Position numbers and translations under genes: made by a program
Part shown: one piece after another, positions 1 to 8,497 of the stretch
Layout: each line of letters opens with the position of its first letter
Position numbering within the stretch: position 1 is the first letter of the stretch
NCBI GenBank assembly: GCA_050633885.1
Contig: JBOEHK010000002.1
Span: forward strand, 620,001 to 684,000
Direction of reading: 5' to 3'
Length of the DNA stretch: 64,000 bases
DNA from: JAWSVE01 sp050633885
GTDB taxonomy: Bacteria > Pseudomonadota > Gammaproteobacteria > Pseudomonadales > Cellvibrionaceae
The notes under the pieces: model-generated
What the model saw: only the letters and a program-made list of their open reading frames with translations
Databases searched by the model: none
Told to the model about the DNA's origin: nothing

Positions 1-674
1 TACATCATCCAAATAGAAGCTATCGTATACAGACACATAAGACTTAGTATAGTTGCCATGAAAAATCTAAATGATCCGTTGTGAAGTCGATTGCGTAGTT
101 TTGATCCAGAAAAAGTCCAGATAGATATACAGATGATATTGACGAAGCAAAAAACCGTGCAGAAAATTAATAGCGACCTACCAAAAGAAATGTTTTCCAT
201 TGAATCAGGAATGAACAATGACACGCCCACAATCGCCATAAGCCAAGCTTTTGGATTAGAGAATTGAAAGCTTGTCGATTGTAAAAAGCTCATTGGCTTG
301 CTGTTATAATATTTGTTATTAGAGTCGCTGTAAGAATTATGTTCCTCAATAGATTGATTGCTTCTAAAAACTGCTGTATTCAAATTCCAAGTTAAATATA
401 TTAGATAAGTAGAGCCTGTTATATTTAATAATAAACGGGCATACGGAATAGAGAGGAGCCATTGGCCGACCCCTAATGCACACAAAATTAATATAATAGT
501 AAATCCAGTTGGAACTCCCAGCATGTGAGGGATTGTTCGCTTAAATCCGAAACTTAAGCCAGAAGTGGCTAACAATAAGTTGTTGGGTCCTGGAGTTATG
601 GATGACACAAAAGAAAAGGCTGATAATGCAATGATGCTATCAAGTAAGGAGTTGTATACAGTAAGACTGTTCAT
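1..674 (-). CDS. LysE/RhtB-family amino-acid exporter, 3' end at window edge
   Basis: I translated this frame by hand because it runs off the window. From the ATG at 674 it is open for 224 codons to base 3, and the last two bases (TA) could begin the stop codon, so it is nearly complete. The family (about 200-210 residues, six membrane segments) exports amino acids or related metabolites across the inner membrane. The N-terminal signature ITPGPNNLLLATSGLSFGF is the family hallmark, followed by hydrophobic helices such as the one containing PTGFTIILILCALGVGQW. It starts 29 bp after the PhzF-like gene on the same strand, so the two are probably co-transcribed from the MocR-facing promoter. The substrate cannot be read from the sequence. 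Confidence 0.88.
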   Translation of the reverse strand, partial: MNSLTVYNSLLDSIIALSAFSFVSSITPGPNNLLLATSGLSFGFKRTIPHMLGVPTGFTIILILCALGVGQWLLSIPYARLLLNITGSTYLIYLTWNLNTAVFRSNQSIEEHNSYSDSNNKYYNSKPMSFLQSTSFQFSNPKAWLMAIVGVSLFIPDSMENISFGRSLLIFCTVFCFVNIICISIWTFSGSKLRNRLHNGSFRFFMATILSLMCLYTIASIWMM

Positions 675-703
675 TACAGGCTCTTTAATATAAGAGGTTA
701 ACG

Positions 704-1498
704 TTACATCCGTATTTTTCCTTTGGAGAAAATAACAGACTTTCCTTTAAGTTCTATCCGGCCATTTTCCTTAACTGTTAAATTTAAAATACCCTCTCTT
801 GAAGAGCACTGTTTAGCGGTTAATATTTTTTTATTAAGTTTCTTTGACCAATAAGGCGCAAGAGCGCAATGTATTGATCCTGTGACTGGGTCTTCCGGGA
901 TTCCAGCATTGGGGGCGAAGTAGCGTGATACAAAATCTATCGAGTTATTTTTGTTGGTTGAGCGAGCAGTGATAACAATACCGTTTGTTTTTAGCGATGA
1001 TATTTTTTCATAATTAGGGGAAAAATTTATGATGGCTGATTCGTTTTCTAACTCTGCAAAAATATTTCGTTCGTTTGCCATGCAATTCTCAAGTTTCTCC
1101 CCAAGAACATTTTCTACTAGCGAAAAATTTTCGAATGGCTTTAAATCTATAGCTGGGAAATCTAATGTGATGTCATCTTCTGATATCGTAGCCAGCAGTT
1201 CTCCGCTCTTCGTATGGAAAATAAATTCTTGAGAATCTGTATCAATAAATTCGTGAAGTGTTCTTGCAGAAGCTAGTGTGGCATGTCCACATAAATTGAC
1301 TTCAACTGTTGGAGTAAACCATCTCAGCGCCCATTGATTATTTTTTTTGTGATTTAAGAAGGCGGTTTCTGACAAGTTAAATTCGGCAGCTATTTTTTGC
1401 ATCCAGATTGCTGTTTTTTCTTCTTTTAAAATAACAACAGCTGCTGGGTTTCCTTTAAAGGGTTCATTTGTAAATGCGTCGACGATATAAAAGTCCAT
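704..1498 (-). CDS. PhzF family isomerase/epimerase-like protein
   Basis: 264 residues, full length for the PhzF/diaminopimelate-epimerase-fold family. It opens with DAFTNEPFKGNPAAV, the conserved N-terminal motif, and has the glutamate region LSETAFL (about residue 43), NLCGHATLA (about 69) and, near the C terminus, GIPEDPVTGSIHCAL (about 198), all typical of PhzF proteins. PhzF of Pseudomonas isomerises a phenazine precursor, but most homologues have unknown substrates, and no phenazine genes are seen here. It is the first gene of a unit with the LysE exporter and is divergent from the MocR regulator at 1773, so a small-metabolite modification/export role under MocR control is inferred. The ATG at 1498 fits the motif position at the N terminus. 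Confidence 0.88.
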   Translation of the reverse strand: MDFYIVDAFTNEPFKGNPAAVVILKEEKTAIWMQKIAAEFNLSETAFLNHKKNNQWALRWFTPTVEVNLCGHATLASARTLHEFIDTDSQEFIFHTKSGELLATISEDDITLDFPAIDLKPFENFSLVENVLGEKLENCMANERNIFAELENESAIINFSPNYEKISSLKTNGIVITARSTNKNNSIDFVSRYFAPNAGIPEDPVTGSIHCALAPYWSKKLNKKILTAKQCSSREGILNLTVKENGRIELKGKSVIFSKGKIRM

Positions 1499-1683
1499 AA
1501 AGAATTCCCGTTTGTAAAATCAGTGAGCTGCTGGTTTGAAAAATGGTTGAATTTGCATACTCAATTTCAAAGTTTATCGATATATGAATAGGTTGATGAC
1601 AGTTGCTCTCACTCTATGTATATTTCTTGGGAAGTACAGATTCAGAATATTTAAATTGAATAGGTGCAGATGTGATGGATATC

Positions 1684-1722
1684 TATCTGTATTGGTTTCT
1701 ATCCATATATCTGTATTTGTTT
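1684..1722. promoter_or_regulatory. Direct-repeat operator candidate for the MocR regulator
   Basis: Two 15-bp direct repeats, TATCTGTATTGGTTT at 1684-1698 and TATCTGTATTTGTTT at 1708-1722, differ at one base and start 24 bp apart. They lie in the 274-bp divergent region between the PhzF-like gene and mocR, 51 bp before the mocR start. MocR-family regulators such as PdxR and TauR are known to bind direct repeats in divergent promoters, so this pair is the likely operator. The assignment is inferred from position and symmetry. Confidence 0.5.
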
Positions 1723-1772
1723 GATCAATATGAGCTCAATTCAATGAGTGAAAAAATGGAAATTTCCCAGAA

Positions 1773-3284
1773 ATGAAACAGTATCGATATAAAGAGTTGG
1801 CCGAATCCTTTATTTCTTCAATTAATGAAGGTGTTTTTCAAACGGGTGACAAACTCCCCGGAATTAGAAGTGTGTGTCGCCAAGAAGATGTCAGTGCCGC
1901 AACCGCGGTTGCGGCTTATAGCTTGTTGGAAGAGGGTGGTTATGTCGAAGCGCGGCCAAGATCGGGATTTTATGTCAGTGCTCGTACAGAAAGCCATTTG
2001 ATTGAACCTGATGTGTCCGATCCTGTATTACAGCCCAACTTAGTTCGAGGGCAGGATTTGGTGTTGCGACTCATTCAATCACTGCGTCATCCCGATGTCG
2101 TTCAATTGGGAGCTGCAATACCGGCTGACGAGTACTTACCTTTACGACAGGTTCAGCAGCTTATCTCGGAGTTAACGTTACAGTCGGGAAAATCAATAAC
2201 CAGTGTCCCTGTTGATGATTTAGAAGGCAATTTATTAAGCGGCAATAACTCCTCCCAGCGAAGTTATCTCAGTCAATATACGTTACCGGGTTTACCGGTA
2301 CTGCGCCAACAGTTAGCAAAACACATGAGAAATGCTGGTTGCGAAATTAAAGCAGACGATGTTGTTGTCACGGCGGGTTGTCAGGAAGCAATTTACTTGA
2401 CGCTTAAAACATTAACAAACCCCGGAGATATTATTGCGGTTGAGTCCCCGACTTTTTATGGTTTTCTTCAGGCAATAGAATCGTTAGGTTTGAAGGTATT
2501 AGAAATACCGACTCATCCAAAAACAGGAATCAGTCTTGATGCGTTACAGTTGGCGGTTGAGCAATGGCCAATTAAAGTGTGTTTGGTAATGCCAACGTTT
2601 GGTAATCCAGTCGGCAGCTGCATGCCTGAAGAAAATAAAATTAAACTTGTGGGGCTGGCGACTGAACATGACTTCCATGTTATTGAAGATGACATTTATG
2701 GTGATTTTAGTTTCGATCAACGTCGCCCTAAATCATTAAAGGCGTTTGATGATTCTGAACGCGTCATTTATTGCTCATCATTTTCAAAATCAATTTCACC
2801 AGGGCTTAGATTGGGTTGGGTTGTATCGGCTCAATTTAAAAAAGAGCTTGTCTATCAAAAGTTTATTAGTAGTTGTGCTACTTCTAGTTTGTCTCAAGTT
2901 GTTATCGAAAAATTTTTGTCGGGTGGCCATTATAAAAAACACATGCGTTCGATGCGAATGCTAATAGAAAACTCAGTAAAAAAAATGATTAACGCCGTCG
3001 AAGATTATTTTCCTATGGATACTAAAATTACTCAGCCGAATGGGGGTTTTGTGTTGTGGGTTGAACTACCGAAAACAATTAATACGCTTGAGTTAGCTAA
3101 TCAAGCAATAGCTCATAATATTAGTATTGCACCAGGAAAACTTTTTTCAGCGACGAAAAAATACGACCATTGCCTAAGATTATCTTGTGCCGTAGTTTGG
3201 TCTAAAAAAATTGAGAACTCAGTAAAAACCGTTGGGAAGTTGCTTAGCCAATCATCGCAATCCAACCAAAGCACTTCTGATTAA
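1773..3284 (+). CDS. MocR/GntR-family regulator with aminotransferase-like domain
   Basis: 503 residues. An N-terminal GntR winged helix (about 1-70, with GDKLPGIRSVCRQEDVSAATAV) is fused to a fold-type-I PLP aminotransferase-like domain (about 120-490). The PLP lysine sits in the motif FSKSISPGLRLGWV (about residue 338), and the aspartate-containing EDDIYGDF is at about 306. MocR proteins use PLP or an aminated ligand to control a neighbouring operon and usually do not act as transaminases. The divergent PhzF-like/LysE unit is the natural target, and a direct-repeat operator lies between them. The start follows GAAATTTCCCAGAA, a weak ribosome site, but the HTH begins within ten residues so the start is plausible. 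Confidence 0.93.
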   Translation: MKQYRYKELAESFISSINEGVFQTGDKLPGIRSVCRQEDVSAATAVAAYSLLEEGGYVEARPRSGFYVSARTESHLIEPDVSDPVLQPNLVRGQDLVLRLIQSLRHPDVVQLGAAIPADEYLPLRQVQQLISELTLQSGKSITSVPVDDLEGNLLSGNNSSQRSYLSQYTLPGLPVLRQQLAKHMRNAGCEIKADDVVVTAGCQEAIYLTLKTLTNPGDIIAVESPTFYGFLQAIESLGLKVLEIPTHPKTGISLDALQLAVEQWPIKVCLVMPTFGNPVGSCMPEENKIKLVGLATEHDFHVIEDDIYGDFSFDQRRPKSLKAFDDSERVIYCSSFSKSISPGLRLGWVVSAQFKKELVYQKFISSCATSSLSQVVIEKFLSGGHYKKHMRSMRMLIENSVKKMINAVEDYFPMDTKITQPNGGFVLWVELPKTINTLELANQAIAHNISIAPGKLFSATKKYDHCLRLSCAVVWSKKIENSVKTVGKLLSQSSQSNQSTSD

Positions 3285-3472
3285 AATAACTGTGGTTTTA
3301 ATAAAAAACAAATTTAACAGTCCATTTGTATGGTTTATTGTATTTTTAATTCCTATTTCTGATAAAACTGTGAGCGTTATTTCGATTTTATTTTTAAGCG
3401 CCATGTGCCATAAAATATTTAGTGTTTCTGATGTTTTTTTAAATGTGTTATTAGGAGGGGAGGCAAACTAGT

Positions 3473-3562
3473 ATGATCCGTTCACTTCTAAAAAAGGTGT
3501 GTTGGTCACAAGTTAAAAAAACAAAAGTGAACGAGCGCACATTGTGGTCATTATCTGATTGA
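3473..3562 (+). CDS. Candidate 29-residue basic small protein
   Basis: An ATG at 3473 follows an exceptionally strong purine-rich ribosome site (AGGAGGGGAGG, 3453-3463) with a 9-nt gap. The reading frame MIRSLLKKVCWSQVKK... is 29 codons long, ends TGA at 3560-3562 and is rich in lysine. It lies alone in the 347-bp gap between mocR and the next small gene. The only support is the ribosome site and the intact frame. No family is recognised, and it could be chance. Confidence 0.3.
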   Translation: MIRSLLKKVCWSQVKKTKVNERTLWSLSD

Positions 3563-3631
3563 TAGTTCTTTATAAAGGTTTAGTTTTGTAATCGTACTTG
3601 TTCAGCAAACTATCTTGATTAGGAATTGATT

Positions 3632-3892
3632 ATGTCAGAAATTATTTTTTCACAACGCAGTATTTTTCACCTGAGCCAATTATCAAATGCGGTTTCTAAA
3701 CAAACATCAAGAAGATTTCGTCTGACAGATAATGGTGGCGTAGAGGAATTACTGCATTATGCTGCTCGCCTAAATGATAAACACGTGATGACTCATTGCA
3801 AAAATTTTATGAGTACTCTTGAAGAAACGCAGAGAGCACGATTGGTTCAAGCATGCCAATCACCGATACCTTTTTTTGCACAAGCGAGTTAA
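3632..3892 (+). CDS. Hypothetical small protein, 86 residues
   Basis: Not recognised. The ATG at 3632 is preceded by AGGA at 3621-3624 with a 7-nt gap, which is better than the upstream TTG at 3626. The product (MSEIIFSQRSIFHLSQLSN...) is soluble, mildly basic, with predicted helices and no signal peptide or membrane segment. A segment rich in R, H and N (about 27-60) is followed by a probable helix with EETQRARLVQACQ. Its neighbours give no functional hint: it is monocistronic, converging on the YjbR gene. Confidence 0.6.
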   Translation: MSEIIFSQRSIFHLSQLSNAVSKQTSRRFRLTDNGGVEELLHYAARLNDKHVMTHCKNFMSTLEETQRARLVQACQSPIPFFAQAS

Positions 3893-3933
3893 ATTATTGG
3901 GCTAAATGAATAGTTGATGGATCGTCGATTATC

Positions 3934-4314
3934 TTAGAGATAAAGAGTTTCTTTTCCGTAGCTGATTTCTAAGGCTTGGCGATCTTGACGTGTGAGGCCT
4001 TTAACGACAAGGCCGTATGAGCGATCGATCATACGTTCAATTTCGAATTGAGGAATTGAGCCATTCAGTATTACCGTGTTCCAATGTTTTTTATTCATAT
4101 GGTAGCCAGGTATAACAGCTGGAAAAATATCGCGCAGTGCAAGGGCTTCGTCAGGGTCACATTTTAAGTTGATCCTGTCATACCCATCGGAATGACCTAT
4201 TAGAGCAAACATTTTGTTTTTGATTTTAAAAACAGCAGCGTCAGGACCAAAAGGATAACCTAATTGGGCTTCTGGCTTAGATGAAATGTAGTCTTTTGCT
4301 GTTTTATAGTCCAT
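3934..4314 (-). CDS. MmcQ/YjbR family protein
   Basis: 126 residues, the usual length for the YjbR/MmcQ family, which has a double-wing or CyaY-like fold and is annotated as DNA-binding without a firmly established role. Recognisable features are the N-terminal helix with SKPEAQLGYPFGPDAAVFKI, the central KMFALIG, the NLKCDPDEA strand-turn and the conserved PGYHMNKKHWNTV segment at about 80-92. It follows the DUF2314 gene by 7 bp, so the two are probably one transcript. Function is unknown. Confidence 0.88.
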   Translation of the reverse strand: MDYKTAKDYISSKPEAQLGYPFGPDAAVFKIKNKMFALIGHSDGYDRINLKCDPDEALALRDIFPAVIPGYHMNKKHWNTVILNGSIPQFEIERMIDRSYGLVVKGLTRQDRQALEISYGKETLYL

Positions 4315-4321
4315 TGTTAGA

Positions 4322-4867
4322 TCAATCTAATTCGGTTAAAAAATCGCAATTCAATCCGTATAGCTTCATAAATTGTTCTGCATTGTCTGGTGCTTCTCGA
4401 TTGACGTCAACGCAACCGGTAAAATTTCCATGTAATGTGTTTGCTTCTTTGTTGTCATAAGTCCAATCAACAATTTGTCCACGCACAAAACTAACGATTT
4501 CTCCTTTAAATACACTGTCGATTATTTTGGGTTGATTATTTATTCTGGCTGAAAATCCTTCTTCAGTTTCTTCAAACGGGTATACCCAGAAGAATTCTGT
4601 ATGCTCACCTTGAGTGATTCCTATTTTTAATGAGTAACCTTGTGTTCCTTCTGGTTGTGTCTTGGCGATATTGAAAAAGTCGTTGAGAGTTTTTCTTGCA
4701 CGATTAAATGCCTTTTGCATATCTTTATCTTTGCCTGCATCAATGATTTGTGAGTCGCTGGCTGTATGATCTTTTAGTGAGTCTCCATCGGGTTTAATTG
4801 AAAAGTGGACAATAGTCAGCCCTATTAGAACTAATATCATTCCGAACAATAATGTTTTATGTTTCAT
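4322..4867 (-). CDS. DUF2314 (YegJ-like) protein with N-terminal membrane anchor
   Basis: 181 residues. An N-terminal hydrophobic stretch (about 5-24, HKTLLFGMILVLIGLTIVHF) lacks a lipobox cysteine, so this is probably a signal anchor placing the rest in the periplasm. Residues about 50-175 match the DUF2314/YegJ pattern: FNRARKTLNDFF, then GYSLKIGI, the FFWV motif, and a C-terminal GQIVDWTYDN with NFTGCV. The domain's function is unknown. It sits 46 bp after the YihY gene and 7 bp before the YjbR gene on the same strand. Confidence 0.8.
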   Translation of the reverse strand: MKHKTLLFGMILVLIGLTIVHFSIKPDGDSLKDHTASDSQIIDAGKDKDMQKAFNRARKTLNDFFNIAKTQPEGTQGYSLKIGITQGEHTEFFWVYPFEETEEGFSARINNQPKIIDSVFKGEIVSFVRGQIVDWTYDNKEANTLHGNFTGCVDVNREAPDNAEQFMKLYGLNCDFLTELD

Positions 4868-4913
4868 TTTTTATTGACTCAATTTTGTTGTGGATCAGTT
4901 TAGAAGTAACGTG

Positions 4914-6257
4914 TTATTTCGATAGACGTTTGTTTGACCTGATCCAGTCACTGATAGTTTGATTGTCTAGCGCTTTCTCTTGTGCATCATCAATAATTGA
5001 TGAGATATCAGAGACGGCAGAATTTTCCTTGGCTTCTGATGTAGGGTTTTCTGTTGCTCGAAGGGCGTTCATCACGTTGATCATTAAAATCTTATCTAAT
5101 GGTTTAGCGGGAATTAATTGGTCAGCATCGTCGCCGGCTATTAATAAAATATCATTTTTGATGAGTTTATTTCGAATTCTTTCGATCGCTTGTCCGTTCA
5201 TTGCGAGAGATGATTCAACTTCGGAAACCTTTAGACCGCCACCCTGTTGGTCAAAATGATTGGCTACGCGATAAACCATTGCTAATCCAGTATGCTCATC
5301 ATCAATAGCGCTAGGGAGATAAATACGAGAACGAGTAATTTGATTGGTATGCTGAGCATAAAAAGAGATAGACGCGCCAACTAATAAAATCAGCCAAGAA
5401 ATATAAAGCCACCATAAAGAAATAAAACCGACAGCAAAGCCGGAATAAATGGCAGCATAGCTACCAGAGCTCGCGGAGGCGGCAAAGAATTTTGCGAAGG
5501 CTACGCCTGTTGTCTGCCAAAGAATTCCACCGACTATTGCGCCTAAAAAAGCATAGCGAATTTTTATTTTTGTGTTCGGGATAAAAGCATATAAAAAAGT
5601 AAATAAGCCAATGATCATAAAATAAGGAACAATTTTGCTGGCAAGTGAATACAGCCAGCCAAAAGGTTTGATGGTGAGGATAGAGCTGACAACGTCAGAG
5701 CCTATGACTGTAGCTGTGACCCCTAGTGCTGAAAAAACTAACACAGGTCCGATAATAATGACGCTTAAGTAGTTGCTAAATCGTTGACCGATGGAGCGGA
5801 GTTGGCTAACTCTCCAAATCTCATTAAATGATTGCTCAACTTTTTGTACCAGTGATATGACGGTATAAATCAAAAGTCCTAGGCCAACAGAGCTTAGAAC
5901 GCCGACATTAAAGTTATCAACAAATTGAACGACGTTGTCGACAAGTTCAGTTCCTTGGTCGCCAAGAGGTTCGCTCCAAGTTTGCAAGATAGGCTCCAGT
6001 TGATTATGGACTCCCAAGCCTTTTAAAACGGAAAAGCTGAGTGCTAAAAAAGGTACAATCGATAACAATGTTTTGTAGACAAGGCCCATTGCATGAAGGG
6101 TAATGTTTCCAGCAAACACATCCCTTACAACGGCAAAAAGAATTCGGGTGATATGCCAAAGTGTTTTATGAGGCGCACTATCACGAGAATTTTCAGCCTC
6201 CCACATCCAAGTATCTAAACGAGAAAGCCAGTGATCGATTTTACTTTTCTTGGGCAT
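4914..6257 (-). CDS. YihY/UPF0761 family inner-membrane protein
   Basis: 447 residues. About six hydrophobic helices lie between residues 35 and 320 and include the family motifs ITLHAMGLVYKTLLSIVPFLALSF (split here: LHAMGLVYKTLLSIVPFL), the VQKVEQSFNEIWRV segment and the SLWWLYISW stretch. The C-terminal 130 residues form a soluble extension predicted to fold as a winged-helix-like region (VSEVESSLAMNGQAIERIRN), as in longer Pseudomonas homologues. The family was once called ribonuclease BN, an assignment later withdrawn; it is sometimes labelled BrkB-like, and its function is unsettled. It follows panB by 75 bp on the same strand. Confidence 0.9.
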   Translation of the reverse strand: MPKKSKIDHWLSRLDTWMWEAENSRDSAPHKTLWHITRILFAVVRDVFAGNITLHAMGLVYKTLLSIVPFLALSFSVLKGLGVHNQLEPILQTWSEPLGDQGTELVDNVVQFVDNFNVGVLSSVGLGLLIYTVISLVQKVEQSFNEIWRVSQLRSIGQRFSNYLSVIIIGPVLVFSALGVTATVIGSDVVSSILTIKPFGWLYSLASKIVPYFMIIGLFTFLYAFIPNTKIKIRYAFLGAIVGGILWQTTGVAFAKFFAASASSGSYAAIYSGFAVGFISLWWLYISWLILLVGASISFYAQHTNQITRSRIYLPSAIDDEHTGLAMVYRVANHFDQQGGGLKVSEVESSLAMNGQAIERIRNKLIKNDILLIAGDDADQLIPAKPLDKILMINVMNALRATENPTSEAKENSAVSDISSIIDDAQEKALDNQTISDWIRSNKRLSK

Positions 6258-6332
6258 AATTCTTGTGTTGTCTTTTAAATGGTCGTCAGCGATGTCATGA
6301 AAAAATGTATTGAAATTTCAATGAGCTTGGCT

Positions 6333-7160
6333 CTAACCAAACGTATGTTCTTCGCTGGGGAAGAGGCCTTTTTTAACGTCGTCAGCGTACTTTAATAGGG
6401 CATTTGGGATGTCGCCAGCTTCAACTAAAAAGTTTTTTGAAAATTTAGGAGGTTGTGGTGTGAGTCCTAAAATATCGTTGATGACAAGCACCTGAGCGTC
6501 AGTATCTTTACCAGCTCCTATGCCTATTGTTGGCATACTAACGGCTCCGGTAATTGCTTTGCCGAGCGCGATAGGGACGCACTCTAAAACTAAAAGATCT
6601 GCTCCAGCTTCATCTAAAATTTTTGCATCGTTTAAAATTTTATTTGCTTGCTCTTCACTACGGCCCTGTACTCTAAACCCGCCAAAAATATTAACGGATT
6701 GCGGTGTGAGACCTAAATGCGCACAGACTGGAATCCCGCGTTCTGTTAACATGCGAACTGTTTCGGCTAACCATTCCCCACCCTCAATTTTCACCATATT
6801 GGCGCCTGCTCTCATGATCCTTGCGGCATTTTCGAGGGCTTGTTCTGGAGTGGCGTAAGTCATGAAAGGTAAGTCACCCATGATTAATGATTTATCATTC
6901 CCGCGCTTGACGGCTTCTACATGATAAATCATTTGCTCCATGGTCACAGGGATGGTGCTGTCATAACCTAGGACCGTCATGCCGAGGCTGTCGCCAACCA
7001 ATAATACTTGAACACCGGTTTGTTTTGCCATTGCAGCCATAGGTGCATCATATAAAGCGACAGTGACAAATTTTTCTCCCGTCTCTTTCATTTTACGCAG
7101 TGTCAAAATGCTAACTGGTTTAGCGAGCGCTGATTCGGCGGTAATTTTTCCGTAAGGCAT
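6333..7160 (-). CDS. panB: 3-methyl-2-oxobutanoate hydroxymethyltransferase
   Basis: 275 residues, normal for PanB. The enzyme transfers a hydroxymethyl group from methylene-tetrahydrofolate to alpha-ketoisovalerate, giving ketopantoate for pantothenate and CoA. Visible motifs include VGDSLGMTVLGYDSTIPVT (metal and substrate site), MGDLPFMTYA, KIEGGEW, the HLGLTPQSVN catalytic loop and GIGAGKDTDAQVLV. It lies 47 bp after the deoxynucleoside kinase, closing a folK/kinase/panB run. PanC, often adjacent in pseudomonads, is not present downstream; a YihY gene is there instead. Confidence 0.97.
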   Translation of the reverse strand: MPYGKITAESALAKPVSILTLRKMKETGEKFVTVALYDAPMAAMAKQTGVQVLLVGDSLGMTVLGYDSTIPVTMEQMIYHVEAVKRGNDKSLIMGDLPFMTYATPEQALENAARIMRAGANMVKIEGGEWLAETVRMLTERGIPVCAHLGLTPQSVNIFGGFRVQGRSEEQANKILNDAKILDEAGADLLVLECVPIALGKAITGAVSMPTIGIGAGKDTDAQVLVINDILGLTPQPPKFSKNFLVEAGDIPNALLKYADDVKKGLFPSEEHTFG

Positions 7161-7207
7161 AAGAATAATTCCTAGAATAAAAAGCAGAATAGAAAGATTA
7201 AAAAATG

Positions 7208-7885
7208 TTAAAGAGCGGAGGGGTTGTAATAATGCCGGCCCGTTTTTGTTTGCAACAAATAATCCACAAACTGTTTGTAATGCTCGGCGTTGTTGACTAA
7301 ATCAATTTCGGTAGCGTTCACGATTAATAAAGGGGAGTCATTGTAATAATGAAAAAATTTTGTGTAAGCATCGTTTAGTAGCGTTAAGTAATTGTGATCA
7401 ATGTGTTTCTCAGATGCTTTGCCGCGTTTGCGTATACGTTCTAATAGGATATCAATAGGGGCTTGCAAATAAATAACAATGTCAGGTGCCGTGACGTCAA
7501 TGGTGAGTTTTTCGTAGACTTGTTGATAAAGTCGGTATTCATCATCGTCTAGGGTGACTTGAGCAAACAATTGATCCTTTGCCATCAGAAAATCTGCAAT
7601 ACGAACAGGTTCAAACATGTCAGTTTGTTTGAGAGCCTCTAATTGTTTGGCGCGCTGAAATAAGAAGTGAAGCTGTGTGGGTAATGCCGTTGATTTTTGG
7701 TCGATATAAAAACGCTCTAAAAAGGGATTATTTTCCGGCTGCTCTAATAATGTGTCGTATCCAAAAGTCTTAGCAAGGTTTTTAGCGAGAGTTGTTTTTC
7801 CAACGCCAATAGGCCCTTCGACGGCAATATACCTAGGAACGTTGGCTGGATCGTATTCCATTTGTAAGTTCAGCGCTGTACTCAC
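7208..7885 (-). CDS. Deoxynucleoside kinase family protein
   Basis: 225 residues. An N-terminal P-loop EGPIGVGKTTLAK (about 19-31) is followed by EQPENNPFLERFY, a central DFLMAKDQLFAQVTL and the LID-type arginine motif ERIRKRGKASE (about 149). These match the deoxyadenosine/deoxyguanosine kinase family, which phosphorylates salvage deoxynucleosides. Homologues lie between folK and panB in many gammaproteobacteria. The substrate preference cannot be determined by reading. It is spaced 56 bp after folK and 47 bp before panB, consistent with an operon. Confidence 0.9.
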   Translation of the reverse strand: MSTALNLQMEYDPANVPRYIAVEGPIGVGKTTLAKNLAKTFGYDTLLEQPENNPFLERFYIDQKSTALPTQLHFLFQRAKQLEALKQTDMFEPVRIADFLMAKDQLFAQVTLDDDEYRLYQQVYEKLTIDVTAPDIVIYLQAPIDILLERIRKRGKASEKHIDHNYLTLLNDAYTKFFHYYNDSPLLIVNATEIDLVNNAEHYKQFVDYLLQTKTGRHYYNPSAL

Positions 7886-7941
7886 GTATTTACTCCTGCA
7901 TATTGCCTCTTACAGCATGTAATTAGAGGCATCTAATGGCT

Positions 7942-8493
7942 TCAACTGTTCTGAATGCTGGTTTGCAGCGGATCAACGATACTCTTTGTTGTCGTCATTT
8001 TCACTAATCCTTCTGTTGATGTTGAGGCTAATAATGACTGAATAGTGGTGCCGTTGGGAAGTATGAGGTCTGACGCTATATCAGACAACGGATACAGTAC
8101 AAAATTGCGCTCTGATAAGCGAGGGTGAGGAACCTTCAATCTATCAGATTCGATTTCTTGGTTATCAAAAAGCAATATATCTAAATCGAGGGTTCTTGCC
8201 GTCCATCGTAGATGTCGCTCCCTGCCTTGTGCAGACTCAATTTTCTGCAGCTCATCTAATAGTGCTATGGGCGAGAGACCTGTCTCAACAGCGATAACAC
8301 CATTAATGTAATCTGGCTGATCTCCTGGACCTATCGCCAATGAATGGTACCAAGGAGAGTGGGCAGTGATATGTGTGCTTTGTAGTTTCTCAATTGCTTT
8401 AACCGCAGTTGTCACTTGGTCGATTGGGGAATCTAAATTACTGCCGAGAGCAATATAAGCAATTGCTTTATGGTGACCGTTTTTCTGTGTCAT
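7942..8493 (-). CDS. folK: 6-hydroxymethyl-7,8-dihydropterin pyrophosphokinase (canonical copy)
   Basis: 183 residues from the ATG at 8493. An upstream in-frame start (8568) would overlap pcnB and add a non-conserved tail, so I prefer 8493, 4 bp after the pcnB stop. HPPK transfers pyrophosphate from ATP to the pterin alcohol in folate synthesis. The family motifs are intact: AYIALGSNLDSP, then the signature GRERHLRWTARTLDLDILLF with its catalytic Arg/Trp/Asp residues, and VPHPRLSERNFVLYPLSDI. A second, divergent HPPK lies next to folB at 42266. Confidence 0.95.
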   Translation of the reverse strand: MTQKNGHHKAIAYIALGSNLDSPIDQVTTAVKAIEKLQSTHITAHSPWYHSLAIGPGDQPDYINGVIAVETGLSPIALLDELQKIESAQGRERHLRWTARTLDLDILLFDNQEIESDRLKVPHPRLSERNFVLYPLSDIASDLILPNGTTIQSLLASTSTEGLVKMTTTKSIVDPLQTSIQNS

Positions 8494-8497
8494 TTTC

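Noticed and set aside
3232..3471. 79-codon plus-strand frame overlapping the mocR 3' end
   Set aside because: It begins inside mocR and is A/T-driven, with no good ribosome site. The strong ribosome site nearby belongs to the small ORF at 3473.
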